DNA of 64,000 nt from Paraburkholderia gardini (GTDB lineage: Bacteria; Pseudomonadota; Gammaproteobacteria; Burkholderiales; Burkholderiaceae), in the NCBI RefSeq assembly GCF_907164575.1, contig NZ_CAJQYY010000025.1, positions 1 through 64,000 of the forward strand, given 5' to 3'. Positions within the stretch are counted from its first letter, which is position 1. Each line of letters opens with the position of its first letter. Below, piece by piece: positions 8,309 through 17,399 of this stretch. Under the pieces are notes generated by a model that did not search any database, was not told where the DNA came from, and saw only the letters and a list, made by a program, of their open reading frames with translations. The position numbers were made by a program, and so were the translations under genes.

Positions 8309-9190
8309 ATGGCCCGTGAACTTCCTCCCTTTTCCGCGCTGCGCGCGTTTGAAGCCGCCGCGCGGCACGAAACCTTTACTGCCGCCGCGAACGAACTGCA
8401 TGTGACGCACGGTGCGATCAGCCGTCAGGTGGCGGCGTTCGAGGCGTGGGTCGGCGTGCAGGTATTTCATCGCAACGGCAAGCGCGTGCGGCTCACCGAA
8501 GACGGGCGCCGCTACCTCGCCACCGTGCAGGCCGCGTTCGACAGCATTGCAGTCGCGACGGAGCAGCTTCGCGATACGGGCGTCGTGCATGTGCTGCGTG
8601 TGAACGCGCTACCGACCTTCGCGATGAAGTGGCTGTTGCCGCGCCTGAACCAGTTTCAGCGTATCGCGCCCAGCGTGGAGTTGCGTCTCGCGACATCGAA
8701 CGCGCCCGTTGAAGCGCTGGAGAACTTCGACGTGGCCGTGCGACGCGGACCGGCGCACTGGGCCAACTGTGCCAGCGGCCACTTTCTGGATGAGGCGGAG
8801 ATACCGGTGTGCAGTCCGGCACTGCTGCAGCGCTCGCCGATCAACGTCGCCGACGATCTCGCGAAGCACGTGCTGCTGCATTCAGATACGCGCCCGGATG
8901 CATGGCGTCACTGGCTCGCCGCCGCGGGCGTCAAGGCGAAGTGCCGCAAGAAGCAGTCGTTCGATCACTTCTATCTGGCGTTACAGGCCGCGGTGGACGG
9001 TCTTGGCGTGGCGCTTGGGCCGTTGCCGCTGCTGTCGGAGGAACTGGCGTCGGGGCGTCTAGTATTGCCGCTCGACGGCCCGCGCATCGATGCGCGCGGT
9101 TACTGGTGGGTCGCGCGGCGCGAAGTGGCCGAAGCCCCGCTCGTCGCGCAGTTCTGCCGCTGGCTCGAGTCGCAGGCCGGGGCTGCATGA
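8309..9190 (+). CDS. LysR-family regulator (GcvA-like)
   Basis: A 293-aa LysR-type transcriptional regulator. The winged helix-turn-helix occupies residues 8-65 (LRAFEAAARHETFTAAANELHVTHGAISRQVAAFE), followed by a type 2 periplasmic-binding fold effector domain (RVNALPTFAMKWLLPRL onward). The N-terminal PPFSALRAFEAAARH pattern is that of the GcvA/TrpI-like subgroup. Transcribed divergently from the chrA pair, it most likely controls that pair and itself via the dyad just before its start. The effector is unknown. Confidence 0.88.
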   Translation: MARELPPFSALRAFEAAARHETFTAAANELHVTHGAISRQVAAFEAWVGVQVFHRNGKRVRLTEDGRRYLATVQAAFDSIAVATEQLRDTGVVHVLRVNALPTFAMKWLLPRLNQFQRIAPSVELRLATSNAPVEALENFDVAVRRGPAHWANCASGHFLDEAEIPVCSPALLQRSPINVADDLAKHVLLHSDTRPDAWRHWLAAAGVKAKCRKKQSFDHFYLALQAAVDGLGVALGPLPLLSEELASGRLVLPLDGPRIDARGYWWVARREVAEAPLVAQFCRWLESQAGAA

Positions 9191-9259
9191 GGGCATGGCC
9201 CGTAAAGCCGCGAAGATCACGAAGCCATGAAGAGGGCGGCACGCGGCCGCCCATCGACA

Positions 9260-10003
9260 TCAAAGATAAAACATGCGGTCTTCGTCGGACTTCGCCGGGG
9301 GATGTTCGCCTTCGTCGCGATCTTCGTAGAACGCGAGCACGGCTTCGAGCACCTGTTCCGGCTCGTCGATCACCTGCATCAGGTTCATGTCGTCGGGATT
9401 GATGAGGCCCATCGGCACGAGCGCTTCCTTGAACCACCCGAGCAGGCCGCTCCAGAACTCGCCGCCGACGAGAATGATCGGCACATGCCGCGACTTCTTC
9501 GTCTGGATCAGCGTGAGCACTTCAGCCAGTTCATCGAGTGTGCCGAAGCCGCCGGGCATCACGATCACGGCGTCCGAGTTCTTCACGAACGTAACCTTGC
9601 GCGTGAAGAAGTGGCGAAAGCGCAGCGAGATGTCCTGCCACTGGTTGCCCGACTGCTCGTGCGGCAGTTCGATGTTCAGGCCGACCGAAGGCGCCTTGCC
9701 CGCATGCGCGCCTTTGTTGGCCGCTTCCATGATGCCGGGGCCGCCGCCGGAGATCACGGCGAAGCCCGCGTCGGACAGTTTTCGCGCGATCTGCGTGGCG
9801 AGTTTGTAGTACGGCGAGTTCGGTTTCAGGCGCGCTGAACCATAGATGCTGACAGCCGGGCGGATCTCCGAGAGGTACTCGGTCGCCTCGATAAACTCTG
9901 CCATAATCGTGAACATCTGCCACGACGCGCGGGCCTTCTTGGCTGTCGCGCGCTCTTGATCTGCGAGTGATCGCAGACTCGGAATCACTTTTCTTTTGTT
10001 CAT
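9260..10003 (-). CDS. LOG-family protein (TIGR00730)
   Basis: A 247-aa lysine-decarboxylase-like LOG protein, the family whose members release active cytokinin bases or hydrolyse nucleotide 5'-monophosphates. The two signatures GGGPGIMEAANKGA (near residue 79) and PGGFGTLDELAEVLTLIQ (near residue 151) are intact, with the key Arg/Lys and Glu residues. Its start codon lies one base from the polA start codon on the other strand, so its promoter must lie inside polA coding sequence. The cellular substrate is unknown. Confidence 0.85.
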   Translation of the reverse strand: MNKRKVIPSLRSLADQERATAKKARASWQMFTIMAEFIEATEYLSEIRPAVSIYGSARLKPNSPYYKLATQIARKLSDAGFAVISGGGPGIMEAANKGAHAGKAPSVGLNIELPHEQSGNQWQDISLRFRHFFTRKVTFVKNSDAVIVMPGGFGTLDELAEVLTLIQTKKSRHVPIILVGGEFWSGLLGWFKEALVPMGLINPDDMNLMQVIDEPEQVLEAVLAFYEDRDEGEHPPAKSDEDRMFYL

Positions 10004-10004
10004 A

Positions 10005-12788
10005 ATGCCCGAAGAACGAGTCCTTGAAACTGATCGGAATGCCAGGCTGGTAACTGGGCTGGAAGGTAAGACCCTGCTACTGGTGGACGGTTCGAGTTAT
10101 CTGTACCGAGCCTACCATGCGATGCCCGATCTGCGTGGTCCCGACGGCGGGCCGACGGGTGCGCTGTACGGCATGATCAATATGCTTCGCCGCATGCGCA
10201 AGGAAGTTACGGCAGAGTATAGCGCGTGCGTGTTCGATGCAAAGGGCAAAACGTTTCGCGACGACTGGTATCCGGACTACAAGGCAAACCGGCCTTCGAT
10301 GCCCGAGGATCTGGCGAAACAGATCGAGCCGATTCACGTCGCCGTGCGCGCGCTGGGCTGGCCGCTTTTGATGATCGAAGGCGTCGAAGCCGACGACGTC
10401 ATCGGCACGCTGTGCTGTGCGGCCGCAAAATACGGCATGAACGTCGTCGTGTCGACGGGCGATAAAGACCTGGCGCAGCTCGTGACGGATCATGTCACCC
10501 TCATCAATACGATGACGAACGAAACGCTCGACCGCGCGGGCGTGCTCGCGAAGTTCGGCGTGTCGCCGGAGCGGATCGTCGATTATCTGTCGCTGATCGG
10601 CGATACCGTCGACAACGTGCCTGGCGTCGAGAAGTGCGGCCCGAAAACAGCGATCAAGTGGCTCACGCAATACGAAACGCTCGATGGCATCGTGGCACAT
10701 GCGGACGAAATCAAAGGTGCGGTAGGAGACAATCTGCGCCGGGCGCTCGATTTTCTGCCGATGGCGAGAAAGCTCGTCACGGTCGATACGAACTGCGACC
10801 TGGCGGACCAGGTGGTGTCGATCGCCGATACGCTGCCGGCGCGGCCGGAATCGCGCGAGGAGCTGCGCGACGTGTTCACGCGCCACGGCTTCAAGACGTG
10901 GCTGCGCGAAGTGGAAATCGCCGACGCGGTGGAAGGTCCCGAGACCGACGTGCCACCCGCGCCCACCATCGAGGCGCCGGGCGAGCGCGAATACGACACG
11001 GTGCAGACGTGGGAACAGTTCGACGCGTGGCTCGCGAAGATCGAAGCCGCTGAGATCACCGCGTTCGATACGGAAACCACGTCGCTGGATCCGATGACGG
11101 CGCAGCTCGTCGGCCTGTCGGTGGCGGTCGAGCCGGGCAAGGCCGCGTATATTCCGGTCGCGCATCGCGGGCCGGATGCGCCGGTGCAGTTGCCGCGCGA
11201 CGAAGTGCTCGCGAAACTCAAACCGTGGCTCGAAAACGCCGACAGGAAGAAGGTCGGCCAGCACATGAAGTACGACGAACAGGTGCTCGCGAACTACGGC
11301 ATCGAGATGAACGGCATCGAGCACGACACGCTGCTGCAGTCGTATGTGCTGGAGTCGCATCGCCCGCATGACATGGACAGCCTCGCGCTGCGCCATCTCG
11401 GTCTGAAGACGATCAAGTACGAGGAGGTGGCAGGCAAGGGCGCAAGCCAGATCGGTTTCGACGAAGTCGCGCTCGAAACGGCCGCTGAATACGCCGCTGA
11501 AGATGCAGACATCACGTTGCGTCTGCATCAGGCGTTGTATCCGCAGATCGCCGTGGAGAAAGACCTCGATCACGTGTATCGCGCGATCGAACTGCCGACG
11601 TCCCGCGTATTGCGCAAGATGGAGCGCACGGGTGTGCTGATCGACGCCGAAAAGCTGCGCGTGCAAAGCGGGCAGATCGCGACGCGTCTCATCGAACTCG
11701 AAACCGAAGCGTATGTGCTCGCCGGCGGCGAATTCAATCTCGGCTCGCCCAAACAGATCGGCCAGATTTTCTTCGAGAAGCTGGAACTGCCGGTTGTCAA
11801 GAAAACGCCGAGCGGCGCGCCTTCGACGGATGAAGAAGTGCTGCAGAAGCTCGCCGAAGACTATCCGTTGCCGAAGATCCTGCTCGAACACCGCGGGCTG
11901 TCGAAGCTGAAGTCGACCTACACCGACAAGCTGCCGCGCATGGTGAACGCGCAGACGGGCCGTGTGCATACGAACTACGCGCAGGCCGTTGCAGTCACGG
12001 GCCGGCTTGCATCGAACGATCCGAATCTGCAGAACATTCCGGTTCGCACAGCCGAAGGCCGGCGTATTCGTGAAGCGTTTATCGCGAAGCCTGGCCACAA
12101 GCTCGTGTCGGCCGACTATTCGCAGATCGAGCTGCGCATCATGGCGCACATTTCCGGCGACGAGTCGTTGCTGCGCGCGTTCGCGCAGGGCGAAGACATC
12201 CACCGGGCGACGGCCGCCGAAGTATTCACCGTGACGCCGATCGAAGTCTCGAACGACCAGCGCCGTATCGCGAAGGTGATCAACTTCGGTTTGATCTACG
12301 GGATGAGTGCGTTTGGCCTCGCGTCCAACCTCGGCATCACGCGCGACGCGGCGAAACTGTATATCGACCGCTATTTCCAGCGTTATCCGGGCGTCGCGCG
12401 CTATATGGACGAAACGCGTCTGAGCGCCAAATCGAAGGGTTATGTCGAAACGGTGTTCGGGCGGCGCCTGTGGCTGCCGGAGATCAACGGGGGCAACGGC
12501 CCGCGCCGTCAGGCGGCGGAGCGCGCGGCGATCAACGCACCGATGCAGGGTACCGCGGCCGACCTCATCAAGCTGTCGATGATTGCCGTGCAGGACTGGA
12601 TCGAACAATCGAAGATCGACACGCGGATGATCATGCAGGTTCACGATGAACTGATCCTCGAAGTGCCGGACAGCGAACTCTCCGAAGTGCGCAAACGTCT
12701 GCCCGAACTCATGTGCGGCGTGGCCGGGCTGAAGGTGCCGCTCGTCGCTGAAGTGGGCGCGGGCGCGAACTGGGAAGAGGCGCACTGA
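10005..12788 (+). CDS. polA: DNA polymerase I
   Basis: A 927-aa family A polymerase for primer removal and repair synthesis. It has a 5'-nuclease domain at about residues 20-300 (LLLVDGSSYLYRAYHAM, GVEADDVIGTL), a 3'-5' exonuclease domain with intact acidic residues (AFDTETTSLD, KYDEQVL, ADITLRLHQ) and the polymerase domain with motif A SADYSQIELRIMAH, motif B RRIAKVINFGLIYGM and motif C MQVHDELILEV. The ATG at 10005 lacks a clear ribosome site and directly abuts the divergent LOG gene; a start slightly downstream, such as TTG near 10023, is possible. Confidence 0.97.
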   Translation: MPEERVLETDRNARLVTGLEGKTLLLVDGSSYLYRAYHAMPDLRGPDGGPTGALYGMINMLRRMRKEVTAEYSACVFDAKGKTFRDDWYPDYKANRPSMPEDLAKQIEPIHVAVRALGWPLLMIEGVEADDVIGTLCCAAAKYGMNVVVSTGDKDLAQLVTDHVTLINTMTNETLDRAGVLAKFGVSPERIVDYLSLIGDTVDNVPGVEKCGPKTAIKWLTQYETLDGIVAHADEIKGAVGDNLRRALDFLPMARKLVTVDTNCDLADQVVSIADTLPARPESREELRDVFTRHGFKTWLREVEIADAVEGPETDVPPAPTIEAPGEREYDTVQTWEQFDAWLAKIEAAEITAFDTETTSLDPMTAQLVGLSVAVEPGKAAYIPVAHRGPDAPVQLPRDEVLAKLKPWLENADRKKVGQHMKYDEQVLANYGIEMNGIEHDTLLQSYVLESHRPHDMDSLALRHLGLKTIKYEEVAGKGASQIGFDEVALETAAEYAAEDADITLRLHQALYPQIAVEKDLDHVYRAIELPTSRVLRKMERTGVLIDAEKLRVQSGQIATRLIELETEAYVLAGGEFNLGSPKQIGQIFFEKLELPVVKKTPSGAPSTDEEVLQKLAEDYPLPKILLEHRGLSKLKSTYTDKLPRMVNAQTGRVHTNYAQAVAVTGRLASNDPNLQNIPVRTAEGRRIREAFIAKPGHKLVSADYSQIELRIMAHISGDESLLRAFAQGEDIHRATAAEVFTVTPIEVSNDQRRIAKVINFGLIYGMSAFGLASNLGITRDAAKLYIDRYFQRYPGVARYMDETRLSAKSKGYVETVFGRRLWLPEINGGNGPRRQAAERAAINAPMQGTAADLIKLSMIAVQDWIEQSKIDTRMIMQVHDELILEVPDSELSEVRKRLPELMCGVAGLKVPLVAEVGAGANWEEAH

Positions 12789-12794
12789 TCAGGC

Positions 12795-12810
12795 GCGGGC
12801 TTGAGCCCGC
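12795..12810 (+). terminator. Hairpin after polA
   Basis: GCGGGC-TTGA-GCCCGC forms a 6-bp GC stem seven bases after the polA stop codon. There is no U-tract behind it, so intrinsic termination is only a possibility. Confidence 0.35.
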
Positions 12811-12973
12811 TTCAGCGCCCGCGCACGCCGATATCGTCGTGCGCATGTCACACATGTGATTTGACAGCTTGTGACAAAGCGCATTGCTCGCTGACAATCG
12901 GTAATGGACGGCGTGTTACTGGCAGCGTGCGCCGTCCGCGACGCACAACCCCCGGTTAGCACGGAGAGTCTCG

Positions 12974-14323
12974 ATGCATCGTTTCATTATCGTTGGTGGC
13001 GGGGCAGGTGGTCTTGAACTGGCGACACGTCTGGGCGATCGCTACGCTTCGCCCAGCAAGCGACACGCGGCAAAAGCGCAGGTGACGCTGGTCGACCGCT
13101 ATCCCACGCACATCTGGAAGCCGCTGCTGCATGAGGTGGCGGCGGGCAGCATGGATCCGTTCACGCAGGAGCTCGAATACGCCGCACAGGCGCGCTGGCA
13201 CGGCTTTGAGTTCCAGCAGGGCGAGCTTGCCGGGATCGACCGTGCGGCGAAGCGCATCACGCTCTCGGCCGTCGCGGACGATGACGGCGCCGAACTGCTT
13301 CCCCCGCGCGACCTCGAGTACGACACCCTGATCATCGCGATCGGTAGCACGACGGCTTTCTTCGGTGTGAAGGGCGCGGCTGAATTTTCGATCGCACTCG
13401 ATACCGTGAGCGAGGCCGAGCGCTTTCGCAAGCGCCTCATCGCGGCCTGCATGCGCGCGGAGCATCAGGTGCACGAGCGCGTCGAGTCCGGGCCGGGGAC
13501 ATCGGCTTCCGGGGAACCGCGCATTCAGGTCGCGATTGTCGGCGGCGGCGCGACCGGCGTGGAATTGTCGGCCGAGCTGCGCAACACCGCGCAGGTATTG
13601 TCGGCGTACGGGTTGCACAAGCTCGATCCGCGTCATGACGTCGGTATCGTGCTGATCGAGGCGGGCTCACGGATTCTGCCCGCGTTGCAGGAGCGTGTTT
13701 CGACGGCCACCGCCGAACTGCTGACGCGGCTCGGCGTAAAAGTCATGACCGGCGAGACGGTCGCGGAAGTGGCGCCCGGTATCGTGCGAACCGCGAGCGG
13801 CAAAACGATTCGCGCCGATCTGACAGTGTGGGCGGCCGGCATCAAGGCGCCTCCGATTCTCGGCGAACTGGACGGTCTGCCAGTGAACCGGCTGGGCCAG
13901 ATCGTCGTGCGCCGCACGCTGCAAACGGAAACCGACGACAACATTTTCGCGCTCGGCGATTGCGCGGCGTGCGCGTGGCCGGGTAACGAGCGCAACGTGC
14001 CGCCGCGCGCCCAGGCGGCGCACCAGCAGGCGAGTTTTCTGATGAAGTCGTTCGCGGCGCGCCTCGAGAACCGTCCGTTGCCGGAATTCACCTATCGCGA
14101 CTTCGGCTCACTGGTGTCGCTCGGGCATTTCAGCGCTGTCGGCAACCTGATGGGCGGGGTGATCGGCGGCAACATGCTGATCGAAGGACTGTTCGCGCGC
14201 TTCATGTACATGTCGCTCTATCGTCTGCATATTGCCGCGCTGCACGGCTATCCGCGGATGGTGCTCGACACGTTCGCGCACTGGCTGCGTCGCTCGACGC
14301 TGCCACGCGTCAAACTTCACTGA
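12974..14323 (+). CDS. ndh: Type II NADH dehydrogenase / NAD(P)-FAD oxidoreductase
   Basis: A 449-aa flavoprotein of the NDH-2 family, expected to transfer electrons from NADH to quinone at the inner membrane face without proton pumping. The N-terminal FAD site is GGGAGGLELA, the NAD site is VAIVGGGATGVELSAELR near residue 180, and the second FAD segment is IFALGDCAACAWPG near residue 320. The C-terminal region (GGNMLIEGLFARFMYMSLYRLHIAALHGY) is amphipathic and fits membrane attachment. It stands alone with about 180 bp upstream, in which I see no clear promoter. Confidence 0.88.
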   Translation: MHRFIIVGGGAGGLELATRLGDRYASPSKRHAAKAQVTLVDRYPTHIWKPLLHEVAAGSMDPFTQELEYAAQARWHGFEFQQGELAGIDRAAKRITLSAVADDDGAELLPPRDLEYDTLIIAIGSTTAFFGVKGAAEFSIALDTVSEAERFRKRLIAACMRAEHQVHERVESGPGTSASGEPRIQVAIVGGGATGVELSAELRNTAQVLSAYGLHKLDPRHDVGIVLIEAGSRILPALQERVSTATAELLTRLGVKVMTGETVAEVAPGIVRTASGKTIRADLTVWAAGIKAPPILGELDGLPVNRLGQIVVRRTLQTETDDNIFALGDCAACAWPGNERNVPPRAQAAHQQASFLMKSFAARLENRPLPEFTYRDFGSLVSLGHFSAVGNLMGGVIGGNMLIEGLFARFMYMSLYRLHIAALHGYPRMVLDTFAHWLRRSTLPRVKLH

Positions 14324-14390
14324 GGTTTCCCGCGCTCCGCGACGGGGTCAGCGGGCTCCTGCGGCAGGATGGCGACGGTTGTATCCTGTC

Positions 14391-14502
14391 GACCAGAGTT
14401 CGCGCTTCAGCGCGTTACTCTGGTCCCATGCAAGGCACTTGCGGTCGACTGGAGTTCGGGCTTTAGCGCGTTACTCCGGTCCCATGCAAGAGGGTTGCTG
14501 TC
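14391..14502. repeat. Two tandem 56-bp imperfect repeats, each with a hairpin
   Basis: Two direct copies with a 56-bp period start at 14391 and 14447. Each opens with a long stem-loop (14391-14425: GACCAGAGT..ACTCTGGTC with an inner CGCGCT/AGCGCG stem; 14447-14481: similar with compensating or wobble changes) and continues with the invariant CCATGCAAG. They fill most of the gap between ndh and the dienelactone hydrolase. They look like a small repetitive extragenic element or a leader structure. Confidence 0.75.
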
Positions 14503-14535
14503 TTCGTTCCCATGCCGTTCACACAAGGAGCTCGC

Positions 14536-15408
14536 ATGCTGAAGCCTGATGTCGACAGTCTGGTCCCGCACATTCCTTTCGATCGCCGTACCTTCATCAA
14601 GGCCGCGCTCGGCACGGGCTTCGCCGCCGCCGTGATGCCGGTCTCGGCGCAGACCATCCATACCGATGACGAAGGGCTCGAAGCTGGCGAGATTGCAGTC
14701 CGTTCGGGCGGCACGATCGTACCGGCGTATCGCGCGCAGCCGAAGGGCAAGACGCATCTGCCGGTGATCATCGTCATCCATGAGATTTTCGGCGTGCATG
14801 AGCATATTGCCGACGTCTGCCGCCGTTTCGCCAAGGCCGGCTACCTGGCGATTGCGCCCAACCTGTACGAACGCGAAGGCGACCCGACGGTATACACGTC
14901 GATACAGCAGATCAACGACAACATCGCGAGCAAGGTGCCGGACGCGCAGGTCATGGGCGATCTCGACGCGACCGTCGCATGGGCGGCCGAGCATGGCGGC
15001 GATCTGAAGCGGGTTGGTATCAATGGCTTCTGCTGGGGCGGCCGGATTGCGTGGCTTTATGCGGAACACAATCCGCACCTGAAGGCCGCAGTGGTGTGGT
15101 ACGGACGCGTGGTCGGCACACCGAATGCCGCCCAGCCGACGAATCCGCTCGATCGCGTCGGTGACCTGCGTGTGCCCGTGCTGGGCCTCTTTGGACGGCA
15201 GGACCAGAGCATTCCGCAGGACACGCTCGACAGGATGAAAGCGGCGATTGCCCAGGGGCCCGCGTCGGCACGTGGATCACAGTTCGTTGTCTATGACGAT
15301 GCCGGGCACGCATTTTTCGCGGACTACCGGCCGAGCTATCGCAAGGCCGATGCGGAAGATGGCTGGCGGCGCGCGTTGGCCTGGTTCAGGCAACACGGCG
15401 TGGCCTGA
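14536..15408 (+). CDS. Dienelactone hydrolase family protein, Tat-exported
   Basis: A 290-aa alpha/beta hydrolase of the dienelactone hydrolase (carboxymethylenebutenolidase) family. The ATG at 14536 is chosen because AAGGAG sits just before it. Residues 15-40 carry a twin-arginine leader (DRRTFIKAALGTGFAAA..PVSAQ), so the mature enzyme is expected in the periplasm. The nucleophile is Cys in NGFCWGG, with the acid in GRQDQS and the base in AGHAFF. It lies behind the 56-bp repeats and ends at a strong bidirectional terminator. The substrate is unknown; export makes a role in chloroaromatic degradation less likely. Confidence 0.85.
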   Translation: MLKPDVDSLVPHIPFDRRTFIKAALGTGFAAAVMPVSAQTIHTDDEGLEAGEIAVRSGGTIVPAYRAQPKGKTHLPVIIVIHEIFGVHEHIADVCRRFAKAGYLAIAPNLYEREGDPTVYTSIQQINDNIASKVPDAQVMGDLDATVAWAAEHGGDLKRVGINGFCWGGRIAWLYAEHNPHLKAAVVWYGRVVGTPNAAQPTNPLDRVGDLRVPVLGLFGRQDQSIPQDTLDRMKAAIAQGPASARGSQFVVYDDAGHAFFADYRPSYRKADAEDGWRRALAWFRQHGVA

Positions 15409-15430
15409 CCTGACCGGGCGACGCGACAAC

Positions 15431-15456
15431 GCGCCATTGCCCGGGAGCAATGGCGC
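15431..15456. terminator. Bidirectional terminator between DLH and sseA
   Basis: A perfect 10-bp stem GCGCCATTGC / GCAATGGCGC with a 6-nt loop lies between the convergent ends of the hydrolase and sulfurtransferase genes. Confidence 0.75.
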
Positions 15457-15468
15457 TTCACATGTTGC

Positions 15469-16338
15469 CTAAGGATTCGGGCCCGTTGCTACCGGACGCG
15501 ACGGGTCGGCAACCCACTCGCTCCATGACCCACCATACAGCGACGCGCCGTGCAACCCGGCGATTTCCATCGCCAGCAGATTGTGACAGGCCGTCACACC
15601 TGAGCCGCATTGCACCACGACGCGGTCGGGCGCCGTCGTGGACAGCAGCGCGCCGAATTCCTCGCGCAGTGAATGCGCCGGCTTGAAGCGGCCGTCGGCG
15701 GTGAGATTGTCCTTGAAGAAGCGGTTCAGCGCGCCCGGAATGTGGCCGCCGACAGGGTCGATTGTTTCGTTTTCGCCGCGATACCGGTCGGGCGCGCGGG
15801 CGTCGACCACCATCAGTTCATGCGTGGTCAGATTGCGCTGGATCGCCTGCGTGTCGGTAGTCACCGACAGCGGCGCGCCAGGTGTGAAGTTGCCCTTCGT
15901 TTTGGCCGGTGCGTCCTTCGTGAGCGGCTGGCCCGCCGCCTGCCAGGCGTCCAGGCCGCCGTCGAGTACCGCGACCGAATCGTGCCCGACCCAGCGCAGC
16001 AGCCACCACAAACGGGCGGCATACATGCCGCCCTGAGCGTCGTATGCGACCACCTGCTTGCCGTTCGTGAGCCCGTACGCAACCAGCGTTTCGATGAACT
16101 TCGCGCGATCAGGCAACGGATGGCGTCCGTTTGAACCCGTTTTTGGCCCGGACAGGTCACGATCGAGATGCAGATACTGCGCGCCGGGAATGTGTTCTTT
16201 AGCCCAGGCCGTTTCGCCCGCGGCCGTATCGGCGAGATCGAAACGGCAATCGAAGGCCAGCACGCTGTCCGGCGCGGCAGCGAGCCGTTCCGCAAGATTC
16301 GTGGCGGAAATGAGCGTGGTGTAGTGAGTGTGCGGCAT
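15469..16338 (-). CDS. sseA: 3-mercaptopyruvate / thiosulfate sulfurtransferase
   Basis: A 289-aa tandem rhodanese. The catalytically inactive N-terminal rhodanese domain covers about residues 1-140 and the active C-terminal domain about 160-285. The active-site loop reads QCGSGVTACHN; the CG-S/T-G-V-T loop is the mercaptopyruvate-preferring type rather than the CRKGVT rhodanese type. It transfers sulfane sulfur to thiols or cyanide in the cytoplasm. Convergent with the dienelactone hydrolase, it appears monocistronic. Confidence 0.9.
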   Translation of the reverse strand: MPHTHYTTLISATNLAERLAAAPDSVLAFDCRFDLADTAAGETAWAKEHIPGAQYLHLDRDLSGPKTGSNGRHPLPDRAKFIETLVAYGLTNGKQVVAYDAQGGMYAARLWWLLRWVGHDSVAVLDGGLDAWQAAGQPLTKDAPAKTKGNFTPGAPLSVTTDTQAIQRNLTTHELMVVDARAPDRYRGENETIDPVGGHIPGALNRFFKDNLTADGRFKPAHSLREEFGALLSTTAPDRVVVQCGSGVTACHNLLAMEIAGLHGASLYGGSWSEWVADPSRPVATGPNP

Positions 16339-16511
16339 GACGACTCCTGAGACTGGCGTTTCCGGCGCGGCCGGCTGACGTTTCCAGTCTAAACAAAAAA
16401 AGACGGGCCGAAATCATATGGGGTGTTTCCGGCATACTTAATTCGCCCAGCTCTCCCGTTTCTGGAGCCGCAAGCGCACAATCCATGCCGCCGCCCAAGG
16501 CAAAAGACCGC

Positions 16512-17237
16512 TTAAGCCTTCAGCGGCGAAGCAGCCATCTCTTCGCGCGATTGCACCTGCAAAACCGCATCCCGCTTGTCGAGCAAATGCTGCCGGAGAA
16601 TCGCGCTCAGCTTCTTCCCATCCCTCGCCTCGAGCGCTTTCAACATCTCATCGTGATCGTGAATCGCGCTATCCCACTTGGGGATCTGAAAATTCGACCG
16701 GAATCTCAACGCCTGCAAGCGCCGGTTAACGGCGACGTACGTTTGCCGCAGTGCTGAATTCCGTGCTGCTTCATTGATCTTGTCGTGAATTGCCTGGTTG
16801 CGGCTGTAGTAGCCAGCCAGATCGTTCTGCGTGCGACAGGCGAGCATCGCGTAATGCAGCGCCTTGATCTCGGCAAGCTCGGCAGCCGTCATCCGCTCTG
16901 CCGCCAGCTCTCCGGAAAAAGCTTCAAGACCACTCATCAATTCGAAGGTCTCGCGCAACTCCGCTACCGACATCTTCGATACCGACGCACCTCGATTCGG
17001 CGAAATCTCGATCAGCCCTTCCGCAGCCAGCACCTTCAGCGCTTCTCGCAACGGCGTGCGCGAAATCCCAAGCGTTTCGCATAGCTCGCGCTCGTTCAGT
17101 TTCTTGCCCGGTTCAAGTACCCCTTCGACGATAAAGCGGCGAATGTGCTCCACCACCGTGTCGTGCAGGCGCTGGCGCTCGACCTTTGGCATGAGCGGAG
17201 AAGTGACCACACCTACGTCGAAATTCGAATTTTGCAT
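16512..17237 (-). CDS. GntR-family regulator with FCD domain
   Basis: A 241-aa FadR-subfamily GntR regulator: winged helix at residues 20-85 (FIVEGVLEPGKKLNERELCETLGISRTPLREALKVLAAEGLIE) and an all-helical FCD effector domain at about 95-225 with metal-binding-type Asp/His residues. An alternative start at MPKVERQR would clear the operator that overlaps the first ATG. It is divergent from the aminotransferase operon. Matching TTTTG-N4-CAAAA palindromes occur at both starts, so it very likely controls that operon and itself. Confidence 0.88.
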   Translation of the reverse strand: MQNSNFDVGVVTSPLMPKVERQRLHDTVVEHIRRFIVEGVLEPGKKLNERELCETLGISRTPLREALKVLAAEGLIEISPNRGASVSKMSVAELRETFELMSGLEAFSGELAAERMTAAELAEIKALHYAMLACRTQNDLAGYYSRNQAIHDKINEAARNSALRQTYVAVNRRLQALRFRSNFQIPKWDSAIHDHDEMLKALEARDGKKLSAILRQHLLDKRDAVLQVQSREEMAASPLKA

Positions 17238-17243
17238 ACAAAA
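17230..17243. promoter_or_regulatory. GntR operator, regulator side
   Basis: TTTTGCATACAAAA, an inverted repeat TTTTG-N4-CAAAA, overlaps the annotated start codon of the GntR gene. Confidence 0.65.
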
Positions 17244-17367
17244 ATCCTCAACATCGTATGAGTCAGGATTTTATCGGAAGCGCGCAGATTAGTTAATAGC
17301 GAGGGTAAACACCGGTCTCAGCAGCCAATTTTCGGCTTGGGAATGCCGCCTTTCCTCTGATATAGTT

Positions 17368-17381
17368 TTTTGAATTCAAAA
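17368..17381. promoter_or_regulatory. GntR operator, operon side
   Basis: TTTTGAATTCAAAA, a perfect 14-bp palindrome with the same TTTTG-N4-CAAAA plan as the site at the regulator start, lies 18 bp before the aminotransferase ATG, immediately upstream of its AGGAG ribosome site. Confidence 0.7.
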
Positions 17382-17399
17382 TTCAAAAGGAGAAAACAG

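Noticed and set aside
10077..12785. A 902-codon open frame antisense to polA
   Set aside because: It is the mirror of a high-GC coding frame; composition is Arg/His/Arg-rich without any domain, and polA is unambiguous on the other strand.
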